This document shows, piece by piece, positions 1 to 5,573 of a stretch of DNA of 11,053 nt (the first letter of the stretch is position 1; each line of letters begins with the position of its first letter). The stretch comes from Muribaculaceae bacterium (GTDB taxonomy: Bacteria; Bacteroidota; Bacteroidia; Bacteroidales; Muribaculaceae). The notes under the pieces were generated by a model that worked only from the letters and a program-made list of their open reading frames with translations, made no database searches and had not been told where the DNA came from. The DNA lies in assembly GCA_029052265.1 (NCBI GenBank), contig JAIDJJ010000538.1, positions 1-11,053 on the forward strand. Direction: 5' to 3'. The translations under genes were made by a program, and so were the position numbers.

Positions 1-1
1 G

Positions 2-1309
2 ACAGAACTTGAAAACCTCAGTTTACGTTTCCGTTGTCCTCTTGAGTTTGAAGAGATATCTACCCTTATCGCAAAAGACAAGCGTCAGCAGGAAGAGCGG
101 TTGGAACGCTTCAGGGTGCAACTGGAGGCTACTCTTGCCGAAGCCGGGATTTCAGTGAAAGTGGCGGTGGAATACCGCGAGCCATACAGCGTGTGGAGAA
201 AGATGCGTAAGTTCGGGGATGATTTTAACCATCTCAAATACCGGCATTTCACAGACATCGTTTTTACGACTCCGGAAGGAGAGGATGAAAAGGATCTCGC
301 ATTGCGCATATATTCGGTATTGACCGACCGTTTCAAGGAGAAACCCGGAGGGATATCAAACTATATAGATTCCCCAAAAGAAAACGGGTACCAGAGTTTT
401 CATGTGAAGCTCCTTGCAGATTTCGGGCGATGGCAGGAGGTGCATATCTCCAGCCAACGTATGGCACGCAATTCGCGCCTCGGCTATCGTGCTGACCGTT
501 CACAAGACTATATCGGAAGATGGGTGGATAAGTTCCGCGGGGTGCTCCGCGAAATAGGGGAGCATACGGAAGGGATCGATTTCATGGAGAAGGTGACATC
601 GTCATTTTATAATGATGATATCATGGTCTTCACTCCTCATGGGAAGGGGGTGGTACTGCCACAAAAATCGTCGGTGCTTGATTTCGCCTATGAGATTTCA
701 CCCACGTTGGGAGATCACGCGAAATATGCCAGGATCAACGGGTTTCTGTCGTCTATCAAGGCGCCGTTGCGCCGCGGAGACGTGGTTGAGATATTCACTT
801 CGCCGACCTCGCATCCCGTACCTGACTGGCTTGAAGCCGTTGTAAGCTACAAAGCCAAGAATGCCATCGAGTCATATATATCTTCGCTGACGCCTCCCAA
901 ATTCAGGCGGTGTGACTGTTGCCGTCCGATTCCGGGTGAAGAGGTGATGGGATTCCGGGGTAAGGACGGAGTGCTTACCTTGCATAAGAGAGACTGCCCG
1001 ATCGCGATACGCCTTGCATCGCAGTTTGGCGATGACATCGTGAGTGTGGAGTTTGAGCCGGACGAGACTCTTTATCCCGTAACGGTCACAGTGAAAGCGG
1101 TAGACCGTTATCATCTTTTCCTTGATATAGTGGATTGCATATCAAACAAGCTTAACCTCAATATAGATTCCTATAATTCCACCTGCGAAGATTCTATAGT
1201 GACAAGCCAGCTTTCATTCGGCGTCCATTCTTATTCCGAGCTGCAGAAGATAATAAGCCATATCTATGGAATAAAAGATGTGGATGAGGTCAAAAGAAAG
1301 CTCGAATAA
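2..1309 (+). CDS. RelA/SpoT-family (p)ppGpp hydrolase/synthetase homologue, 5'-partial, degenerate synthetase domain
   Basis: The frame is open from the left edge, so only the C-terminal 435 residues are present; family members are about 730-750 residues, so the N-terminal HD hydrolase domain lies outside. Visible parts in order: the helix joining hydrolase to synthetase (ELENLSLRF, near base 5), a synthetase domain (about 150-500, with the conserved core NYIDSPKENGYQS), a TGS domain (about 600-800, starting DDIMVFTPHGKG), a zinc-finger-like domain (CDCC...IPGEE...HKRDC, about 910-1005) and a C-terminal ACT domain (about 1075-1305). The family makes and breaks the stringent-response alarmone in the cytosol. 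Several catalytic positions are changed: the nucleotide-binding RxKxxYS motif reads EYREPYS (170-190), the metal-binding Asp of the YDxxAxR motif is Arg (242-244), and ExQIRT reads EVHISS (437-454). Synthetase activity is therefore doubtful and a hydrolase-only or sensing role is likelier. The TTG at 101 is an internal codon, not a start. Confidence 0.9.
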   Translation, partial: TELENLSLRFRCPLEFEEISTLIAKDKRQQEERLERFRVQLEATLAEAGISVKVAVEYREPYSVWRKMRKFGDDFNHLKYRHFTDIVFTTPEGEDEKDLALRIYSVLTDRFKEKPGGISNYIDSPKENGYQSFHVKLLADFGRWQEVHISSQRMARNSRLGYRADRSQDYIGRWVDKFRGVLREIGEHTEGIDFMEKVTSSFYNDDIMVFTPHGKGVVLPQKSSVLDFAYEISPTLGDHAKYARINGFLSSIKAPLRRGDVVEIFTSPTSHPVPDWLEAVVSYKAKNAIESYISSLTPPKFRRCDCCRPIPGEEVMGFRGKDGVLTLHKRDCPIAIRLASQFGDDIVSVEFEPDETLYPVTVTVKAVDRYHLFLDIVDCISNKLNLNIDSYNSTCEDSIVTSQLSFGVHSYSELQKIISHIYGIKDVDEVKRKLE

Positions 1310-1318
1310 AAATTTTTA

Positions 1319-1363
1319 ACTTATTTTTCATTACACAATAGTAAAAAGGTGTGAAAAATAAGT
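1319..1363. terminator. 12-bp perfect inverted repeat downstream of the RelA/SpoT-like gene
   Basis: ACTTATTTTTCA (1319-1330) is repeated exactly as its reverse complement TGAAAAATAAGT (1352-1363), with 21 bases between. It starts ten bases after the stop codon and is followed by a T-rich stretch, so it could end the upstream transcript. It also abuts the TAATTTTG promoter box, so it could instead be an operator for the next gene. The stem is nearly all A-T pairs, which is weak for an intrinsic terminator. Confidence 0.5.
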
Positions 1364-1370
1364 AATTTTG
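1363..1370 (+). promoter_or_regulatory. Putative Bacteroidetes -7 promoter box (TAATTTTG)
   Basis: The octamer matches the Bacteroidetes primary-sigma -7 consensus TAnnTTTG and lies 66 bases before the GTG start of the TPR protein. No convincing -33 TTTG element is seen 19-21 bases upstream, so the call rests on the -7 box and its position. Confidence 0.45.
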
Positions 1371-1375
1371 TATCC

Positions 1376-1402
1376 GGTTTCTTTCATTTGAGAAATGAAA
1401 CC
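1376..1402 (+). promoter_or_regulatory. Stem-loop at the predicted 5' end of the TPR-protein transcript
   Basis: GGTTTCTTTC (1376-1385) can pair with GAAA (1392-1395) and GAAACC (1397-1402), giving a ten-pair stem with one bulged T and a six-base loop. Transcription from the TAATTTTG box would start at about 1375-1378, so the hairpin would be the first thing in the mRNA. Such 5'-terminal stems often protect mRNA; here that role is inference. Confidence 0.4.
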
Positions 1403-1436
1403 AGAATGTTTTCCATAAGGCTAAATTAATAATTAA

Positions 1437-2867
1437 GTGAACCGCTTTAATTTTCTCTCCCTATTCTTATTGATGGCATGTAGTCTTGTTTCGCATGCCG
1501 TATGTCCGACGTTTGTAGAGCAGCAGGCAGATGCAGACAGGATGCTGGCTACCTTGAAACTCGGTAAGACAGCTTCCGACAGTATCCGCATATTATATGA
1601 CGCGTTTGATCTTGCTCCTACTCAGTCAAAGCCGGAAGTGGCGTGGCAATTGCTTGATGTGGCGCGCAGGAGCGGGGATGATGAGGCTTTTGCAGATATG
1701 GTGCGGCAGCTTTCGGTGTTTCAGGTGCGCGACAGGAATGTGCTTGACAGTCTTGTGTCGCTTACTTCCGAAATAAAGGACGATAGCATGCGCAAAGGAG
1801 CCGGTCTGTTTGTATACGTACAAAAAGCGTTGGGTGAGGCACGCTACCTGGAAGGAGATGAAAGGATGCAGGTGCTTATGGAATACGTGAAGGAGGAACT
1901 GACCCCTAAAAACGACATCTATCAGGATATCCTCGACCTGTATCGGGTGGTGATATTCATACGTCATTCCACCAAAGGAAATATGTATCTTGAGTATCTC
2001 GGCAGGCTTGAGAAGCTGATCAACGAATGTGATGAAAAGATACCGTTTCTTAAGAATCTTTTCTACACTACTGCCGCCACTTACTACAGCAGTATAGATT
2101 TTCAGGAAAAGGCGGTGGAGTGCGACCGTAAGCTTCTCGACATTATAAAGGATCTGGAGGATCATTACAGGAATAATGGCAGACGGTTCAGGAATTACGA
2201 CCGGAATTATTATATTTGTTACAGACGAATGCTGAGCAACTATGAAGTGCTCGACAAGGATGAGATAAAAGAGCTTTACTCAAAGTGTGCCATTCTTGCA
2301 GAAAAAGATGAGGAGATCAGAAATTCCTTTAATGAGGATCCGCGTCCTACCGCTTACCGGTTGCTCGTTGAGAAGGATTATTCCGGGGCGTTGCCTCATC
2401 TCAGGAAGGTGGTGGACAATGCCACTGACGAAGGTGTGAGAACCAGGGCGCTGTTGCGTCTGATTGAGGTGGCGGATTCCGCCCACGACCACGCGGCAAA
2501 GCTGGAGGCTCTGGAAGACTACAACAATATCCTTTTTGAGTCAAGAAAGCAGAAATCGGAAGAGGCTGTGGTGGAACTTCAGATGCGTTATAATGTAAAC
2601 CAGATGAGAACCGCCATGGCAAACATGGATATCGAAAAGAAAAATCTCGAACTTGCAACCAATCAGAAAATCATCAGCATTACCTTGATCGCGTTGTTCC
2701 TGCTTGCAATAGGGTTGATGTATCTTTACAGAAGCCATTTCAAGCTCCTGAATAAAACAAAGGGTCTGGAAGAGGAGAAACGCAAACTTGAGAATACCAT
2801 TGAGGAGTTGCTTGACGACGGATCTCCGAGAGGATCCAAAGATCTACGCAATTATAAAAAGGAGTAA
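1437..2867 (+). CDS. Exported TPR-repeat protein with C-terminal membrane anchor and coiled coil, no output domain
   Basis: This 476-residue protein begins with a GTG codon placed directly after an in-frame TAA; the GTG gives a good signal peptide (FLSLFLLMACSLVSHA, about residues 6-22), whereas the next ATG (codon 13) would cut into it. Residues about 25-390 are predicted helical repeats of TPR type (for example PTAYRLLVEKDYSGALPHL and the following LRLIEVADSAHD). A charged helix at about 375-410 leads into one membrane segment (about 412-431) and a cytoplasmic coiled coil rich in Glu/Lys (about 435-462), ending in a short polar tail. In Bacteroidetes this arrangement, periplasmic TPRs then one membrane helix then coiled coil, normally continues into a histidine kinase or a LuxR-type DNA-binding domain; here it stops. 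It could be a truncated sensor or an adaptor that works through its coiled coil. The partner and ligand are unknown. It faces the NlpE-like gene tail to tail. Confidence 0.82.
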   Translation: MNRFNFLSLFLLMACSLVSHAVCPTFVEQQADADRMLATLKLGKTASDSIRILYDAFDLAPTQSKPEVAWQLLDVARRSGDDEAFADMVRQLSVFQVRDRNVLDSLVSLTSEIKDDSMRKGAGLFVYVQKALGEARYLEGDERMQVLMEYVKEELTPKNDIYQDILDLYRVVIFIRHSTKGNMYLEYLGRLEKLINECDEKIPFLKNLFYTTAATYYSSIDFQEKAVECDRKLLDIIKDLEDHYRNNGRRFRNYDRNYYICYRRMLSNYEVLDKDEIKELYSKCAILAEKDEEIRNSFNEDPRPTAYRLLVEKDYSGALPHLRKVVDNATDEGVRTRALLRLIEVADSAHDHAAKLEALEDYNNILFESRKQKSEEAVVELQMRYNVNQMRTAMANMDIEKKNLELATNQKIISITLIALFLLAIGLMYLYRSHFKLLNKTKGLEEEKRKLENTIEELLDDGSPRGSKDLRNYKKE

Positions 2868-2884
2868 ATACTGGAAATACCATA

Positions 2885-2935
2885 ACCGGCTCGGTTCCTT
2901 TGCCCCACAAAGTTGGGATAAGGTGCCGCGCCGGT
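2885..2935. terminator. Long imperfect hairpin between convergent genes, candidate two-way terminator
   Basis: ACCGGC (2885-2890) pairs with GCCGGT (2930-2935). After one mismatch, CGGTTCCTT (2892-2900) pairs with AAGGTGCCG (2920-2928) with one mismatch and one G-T pair, and CCCA (2904-2907) pairs with TGGG (2914-2917) near the loop. It fills most of the 80-base gap between two genes that end towards each other, which is where a shared terminator is expected. No strong U-tract follows on either strand, so the mechanism is uncertain. Confidence 0.55.
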
Positions 2936-2947
2936 CAGCTATTGCCG

Positions 2948-3433
2948 TTATTGGAGGGTAAGGCTGTAATTGAAATCCGGATTGGCGGATGGTTCCAGCT
3001 GTTGATTGACCATGGTCAGGGTTGAGTCGTTTTCAATAAGGAAGAAAACCGGAGGGGCGGCGACAGTGTCAGAGCTGTTGTCAAGTTTCAGATAATGTCT
3101 GCCGCTGCTGGAGCCTTCTCCCGCAAAAACGGAGAATGTGCCGTTTGAGATATCTGTTCCCGTACACTTGAATCCATCCGTGCTCAGGGTGTCGACCATC
3201 AGGTATGATTCCTCCAGGTCATAAGATCCGGATTTGAAATCCGAATCCGGACTGAAATTGAGCCGGAGCGTATACTTTATGCCGTCAGTATCGGCGGCGG
3301 GGAGAATGCCGGAGTACACCTCCAGTTCGGATCTTGTTTCCCCTTGTTCAGAGTCTGTTTTCTTAGGTCCTGAACAGGAAGCGATTGAGATTGCCGCAAA
3401 TGCAGCCGTTGTGAAAAATAAAGTCTTTTTCAT
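2948..3433 (-). CDS. NlpE-like N-terminal-domain lipoprotein lacking the family cysteines
   Basis: A 161-residue lipoprotein. The frame is open 17 codons further upstream (to 3484), but the ATG at 3433 gives a classic signal peptide, MKKTLFF...SIASC, with lipid-accepting Cys20; the longer start would bury it. Residues about 37-160 resemble the NlpE N-terminal domain: YSGILPAADTDGIKYTL matches the family pattern Y-x-G-x-LP-x-AD-x-x-GI followed by beta strands. In E. coli NlpE, an outer-membrane lipoprotein sensing copper and surface contact, this segment carries a CxxC pair; here both positions are replaced (AADT), so metal or redox sensing of that kind is unlikely. The two lysines soon after Cys20 (SGPKKTD) lack the acidic run that marks surface-exposed Bacteroidetes lipoproteins, so a periplasm-facing position is the better guess. 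It is transcribed divergently from the sigma gene and convergently with the TPR gene. Its role is not known. Confidence 0.8.
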   Translation of the reverse strand: MKKTLFFTTAAFAAISIASCSGPKKTDSEQGETRSELEVYSGILPAADTDGIKYTLRLNFSPDSDFKSGSYDLEESYLMVDTLSTDGFKCTGTDISNGTFSVFAGEGSSSGRHYLKLDNSSDTVAAPPVFFLIENDSTLTMVNQQLEPSANPDFNYSLTLQ

Positions 3434-3455
3434 AATAATGTCGTTTTTGAGATTG

Positions 3456-3502
3456 AAACGGAAATACCCGTATGTAACATACAAACGGTTTTACATCCGT
3501 TT
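3456..3502 (-). promoter_or_regulatory. Cluster of overlapping inverted repeats in the NlpE-like gene leader
   Basis: Reading the minus strand towards the start codon: AAACGG (3502-3497) can pair with CCGTTT (3488-3483); then comes the near-perfect 13-base dyad GTATGTTACATAC (3482-3470); then ACGG (3471-3468) can pair with CCGT (3461-3458). A second CCGTTT (3461-3456) means the first AAACGG has two possible partners. The cluster sits 23-69 bases before the ATG. It may be a folded leader, or the dyad may be a repressor site. No TAnnTTTG box was found for this strand. Confidence 0.4.
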
Positions 3503-3520
3503 TTGATTTATGGGGATGCC

Positions 3521-3549
3521 GTCAATAATCTGTCACAGTCCCGGTCACA
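3521..3549 (+). repeat. Three GTCA repeats spaced about one helical turn
   Basis: GTCA occurs at 3521, 3532 and 3544, spaced 11 and 12 bases; the last two extend to GTCACA. They lie 32-60 bases upstream of the TAATTTTG box before the sigma gene, a usual place for an activator or repressor on one face of the helix. The motif is short and may be chance. Confidence 0.25.
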
Positions 3550-3580
3550 CTTATTTTAACAGGCACTCATAAATTTTATA

Positions 3581-3588
3581 TAATTTTG
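3581..3588 (+). promoter_or_regulatory. Putative Bacteroidetes -7 promoter box for the sigma gene
   Basis: TAATTTTG matches the primary-sigma -7 consensus TAnnTTTG, in an AT-rich stretch 79 bases before the chosen ATG. No clear -33 element is seen. Its last four bases are also the first four of the ECF-like promoter listed next, so the two polymerase forms would compete for this site. Confidence 0.45.
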
Positions 3589-3617
3589 TAAACCTTTTTT
3601 CCGGATTCCGTGTCATT
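3585..3617 (+). promoter_or_regulatory. Putative ECF-sigma promoter, copy A, upstream of the sigma gene
   Basis: TTTGTAAACC (3585-3594), 15 bases, then GTGTCATT (3610-3617). Exactly the same two blocks with the same spacing occur before the anti-sigma gene (4234-4266). The blocks resemble ECF promoters, which have an AAC-type -35 and a CGT/GTC-type -10 about 16 bases apart. A start a few bases after 3617 would place the ATG at 3667 inside the transcript and exclude a GTG start at 3610, which lies in the -10 block. Recognition by the adjacent sigma factor is inferred. Confidence 0.55.
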
Positions 3618-3666
3618 TCCCCGACGTTGGATTTATAGTTCGCATAATACATCGCGAGATATATCC

Positions 3667-4218
3667 ATGCCATCTAAAGACAATGCGGACAAAATGTGTG
3701 GTGATTATAAAAAACTGATTCGTCGTCTTGAAAAGCGAGACGCCAAGGCATTCAAGGAGCTTTTTGACAAGTTCTTTGAACAGTCTTATTGTCTGGCGGT
3801 CAGTTACGTGCTTGATCCCGACATTGCCAATGATATAGTGCAGGAGGTTTTCATCTCATTTTATGACCGTCATTCTATTTTAGGAACCATATCCAATCTT
3901 CCCGCATATATCAATATCTCGGTCAGGAACAGATGTCTGAACTATCTCCGGGATCTTGAACTTGAAGACCGGAATCTCAGGCTGTATTATGAGCATATAT
4001 TGTGTGTGGCGTCTTCTGACGACAGTGAGGAAATGATGGAACTCGCCAGAAAACTCGAGCGGGCGATGCCTTATCTTCCGGAAAGCTGCCGCAAGATCTG
4101 CGAGATGAGGTTCAAGGGAGGGACGAAAATCAAACGTATCGCTGCAGAACTCAAGCGGTCGGTCAGCACAGTAAAGGTGCAGCTTCACAGAGCCGTCTCG
4201 AAAATAAGGGGTGTTTAA
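3667..4218 (+). CDS. ECF-family RNA polymerase sigma factor (SusC/FecR-associated)
   Basis: This 183-residue cytosolic sigma factor directs RNA polymerase to a small set of promoters, most likely the uptake operon that follows. Region 2 spans about residues 28-96 (FKELFDKFFEQSY... DIANDIVQEVFISFYDRH... RNRCLNYLRD), with the core-binding DIVQEVF helix clear. Region 4 spans about 125-182 (AMPYLPESCRKICEMRF... IKRIAAELKRSVSTVKVQLHRAVSKIR), the last part being the helix-turn-helix that reads the -35 element. The frame is open back to a GTG at 3610, but that codon lies inside the putative promoter and the extra residues match nothing; the ATG at 3667 fits, and the ATG at 3694 is also possible. The anti-sigma gene follows after 65 bases and has its own copy of the putative promoter. 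The sigma factor is expected to be held inactive at the membrane by that FecR-like protein. Confidence 0.92.
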   Translation: MPSKDNADKMCGDYKKLIRRLEKRDAKAFKELFDKFFEQSYCLAVSYVLDPDIANDIVQEVFISFYDRHSILGTISNLPAYINISVRNRCLNYLRDLELEDRNLRLYYEHILCVASSDDSEEMMELARKLERAMPYLPESCRKICEMRFKGGTKIKRIAAELKRSVSTVKVQLHRAVSKIRGV

Positions 4219-4233
4219 AAAAATTATTTAAAA

Positions 4234-4266
4234 TTTGTAAACCATTATCAATCTCTTCGTGTCATT
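4234..4266 (+). promoter_or_regulatory. Putative ECF-sigma promoter, copy B, upstream of the anti-sigma gene
   Basis: TTTGTAAACC (4234-4243), 15 unrelated bases, then GTGTCATT (4259-4266), identical in blocks and spacing to copy A at 3585-3617. It ends 17 bases before the ATG of the FecR-like gene, so the transcript would have a very short leader. As no promoter motif was seen before susC, this site could serve the whole anti-sigma-susC-susD-hydrolase operon. Confidence 0.6.
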
Positions 4267-4283
4267 AGGGCAAACGATTTCAA

Positions 4284-5483
4284 ATGGAAGTAGAACTGCT
4301 ATATAAAAAGATCGAAGGAACTCTGACTCCGGAAGAATCGGATGCTGTGGAGGTATGGCTTGCAAGTTCTCCGGCACATCTCGCATATTTCAGGCGTCTG
4401 AAAATCCATTACGATGAGGGGAATGATTTTGTCCTGCCTCCTGATACTGTCAGCTTATATAGGGAACGTTTTGAGGATCTTGTCAGTTCAAGATTCAAAA
4501 AGCGCAGATGGTTGAATTTCTCCGTAGGGATGATCGCAGCGTCCTTCCTTATAGTAGCCGTGACATCAGCCGTGTTCTTCTTGCAGACGGATGACATGGA
4601 GGCTACGATGCCTGAGCCTGTAGCGGAGATCTTTATCCCCATTCCTGACGAAGCCCCGGATACCGTCCCGCTTTACACAGAGAAAAAGACAAACGGCAGA
4701 ATCCACCTTGCGGTAGGGGGCAAGGTCACCTACGGATTGTCGGAAATTTATGAGAATCATGTGGATGATGTGGAATATGATACACAAAACTGCATCGTGA
4801 GCTATAAAAAGACTTCCACACAGAAACCGGTTGAAATGCACCGTCTCTATACCGATCCGGGTGCGGAGCTGTGTCTGCGCCTTGAAGACGGTACGGTGGT
4901 ATGGCTTAATTCCGGCACCGAAATTGAATATCCGAGCCGTTTCTGTAGTGCTGACCGCCGTGTCTCTGTCAAGGGAGAGGCGTATTTCGAGGTATCCAAA
5001 GATTCCGTGCGTCCGTTCATAGTGTCGGCCGGCAATATGGATATAAAGGTGTATGGCACAGAATTCAATGTCAACACGCGTCGCGACAGTATGACCACCA
5101 CAACTTTGGTCGAGGGTTCTGTATCCATCACACCTGCCGGCTCCGGAACAGAGACATTCCTTGAGCCGGGAGAAATCGGGAAGTTGGATGAGACCACCGG
5201 AAATGTGGAGGTATGCACGGATGATATAGACCTTTATATAGGATGGCGCCACGGAACATATCATTTCAGCAATAATTCCCTTGAATCTCTCTTCAACGAG
5301 CTTTCCCTATGGTATGGCATAGAAGTCTCATTTGCAGACAGCGGGATAAAGAACGAACTGTTCAGCGGGATAATATCCCGGAATATGCCGCTTATGGATC
5401 TGCTGAATATCCTGTCGCATACCAATTATGTGGAGTTTGATCTTAAAGGGAAGAAGCTGATGGTGAAAGAAAAGAAAACCTGA
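4284..5483 (+). CDS. FecR-family anti-sigma factor, single-pass inner-membrane protein
   Basis: A 399-residue protein that should bind the neighbouring ECF sigma factor in the cytosol and receive the signal from the SusC-like transporter in the periplasm. The cytosolic N-terminus (residues 1-75) has the usual short helical anti-sigma segment (KKIEGTLTPEESDAVEVWL). A basic patch FKKRR (71-75) precedes one membrane helix (about 76-100). The FecR domain covers about 186-285 with the hallmark pattern LEDGTVVWLNSGTEIEYP... VSVKGEAYFEV... PFIVSAGNMDIKVYGTEFNV. The C-terminal DUF4974 domain (about 325-396, YHFSNNSLESLFNELS...) is the part that in this family contacts the transporter's STN domain. 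Length and order are normal. The susC-like gene starts 90 bases downstream on the same strand, and that gap shows no recognisable promoter, so they are probably co-transcribed. Confidence 0.95.
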   Translation: MEVELLYKKIEGTLTPEESDAVEVWLASSPAHLAYFRRLKIHYDEGNDFVLPPDTVSLYRERFEDLVSSRFKKRRWLNFSVGMIAASFLIVAVTSAVFFLQTDDMEATMPEPVAEIFIPIPDEAPDTVPLYTEKKTNGRIHLAVGGKVTYGLSEIYENHVDDVEYDTQNCIVSYKKTSTQKPVEMHRLYTDPGAELCLRLEDGTVVWLNSGTEIEYPSRFCSADRRVSVKGEAYFEVSKDSVRPFIVSAGNMDIKVYGTEFNVNTRRDSMTTTTLVEGSVSITPAGSGTETFLEPGEIGKLDETTGNVEVCTDDIDLYIGWRHGTYHFSNNSLESLFNELSLWYGIEVSFADSGIKNELFSGIISRNMPLMDLLNILSHTNYVEFDLKGKKLMVKEKKT

Positions 5484-5573
5484 CATACCGAAGCATCACA
5501 AGACGATTTCCATAAAAAGATTGACGCCCCGTAAAGAAAACTGATTAATAAATATAACTAACCTTACTATCAA
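5484..5573 (+). other. Anti-sigma to susC intergenic gap, no motif found
   Basis: This 90-base gap was examined for TAnnTTTG boxes, the ECF-like pair seen at 3585 and 4234, and hairpins. None was found. The last 30 bases are A/T-rich, as is usual before Bacteroidetes start codons. Confidence 0.5.

Noticed and set aside
101..103. TTG at 101 as the start of the RelA/SpoT-like gene
   Set aside because: The frame is open to the left edge and the upstream residues match the family, so this codon is internal.
1626..2165. 179-codon open frame on the minus strand across the TPR gene
   Set aside because: No recognisable domain and composition typical of an antisense shadow; the plus-strand gene has a signal peptide and membrane helix.
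3434..3484. Longer start of the NlpE-like protein (17 extra residues)
   Set aside because: It would place the signal peptide inside the protein and overlaps the dyad and hairpin region; MKK at 3433 is a textbook lipoprotein start.
3234..3506. 90-codon plus-strand frame opposite the NlpE-like gene
   Set aside because: It overlaps a lipoprotein with a clear lipobox on the other strand and shows no domain of its own.
3610..3666. GTG start for the sigma factor at 3610, adding 19 residues
   Set aside because: The codon lies in the -10 block of the putative ECF promoter, and the added residues do not resemble sigma-factor sequence; the ATG at 3667 gives a normal length.
4566..5264. 232-codon open frame on the minus strand across the anti-sigma gene
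   Set aside because: It is antisense to a clear FecR-family gene, has no recognisable domain, and is rich in His, Arg and Cys as expected of a shadow frame.
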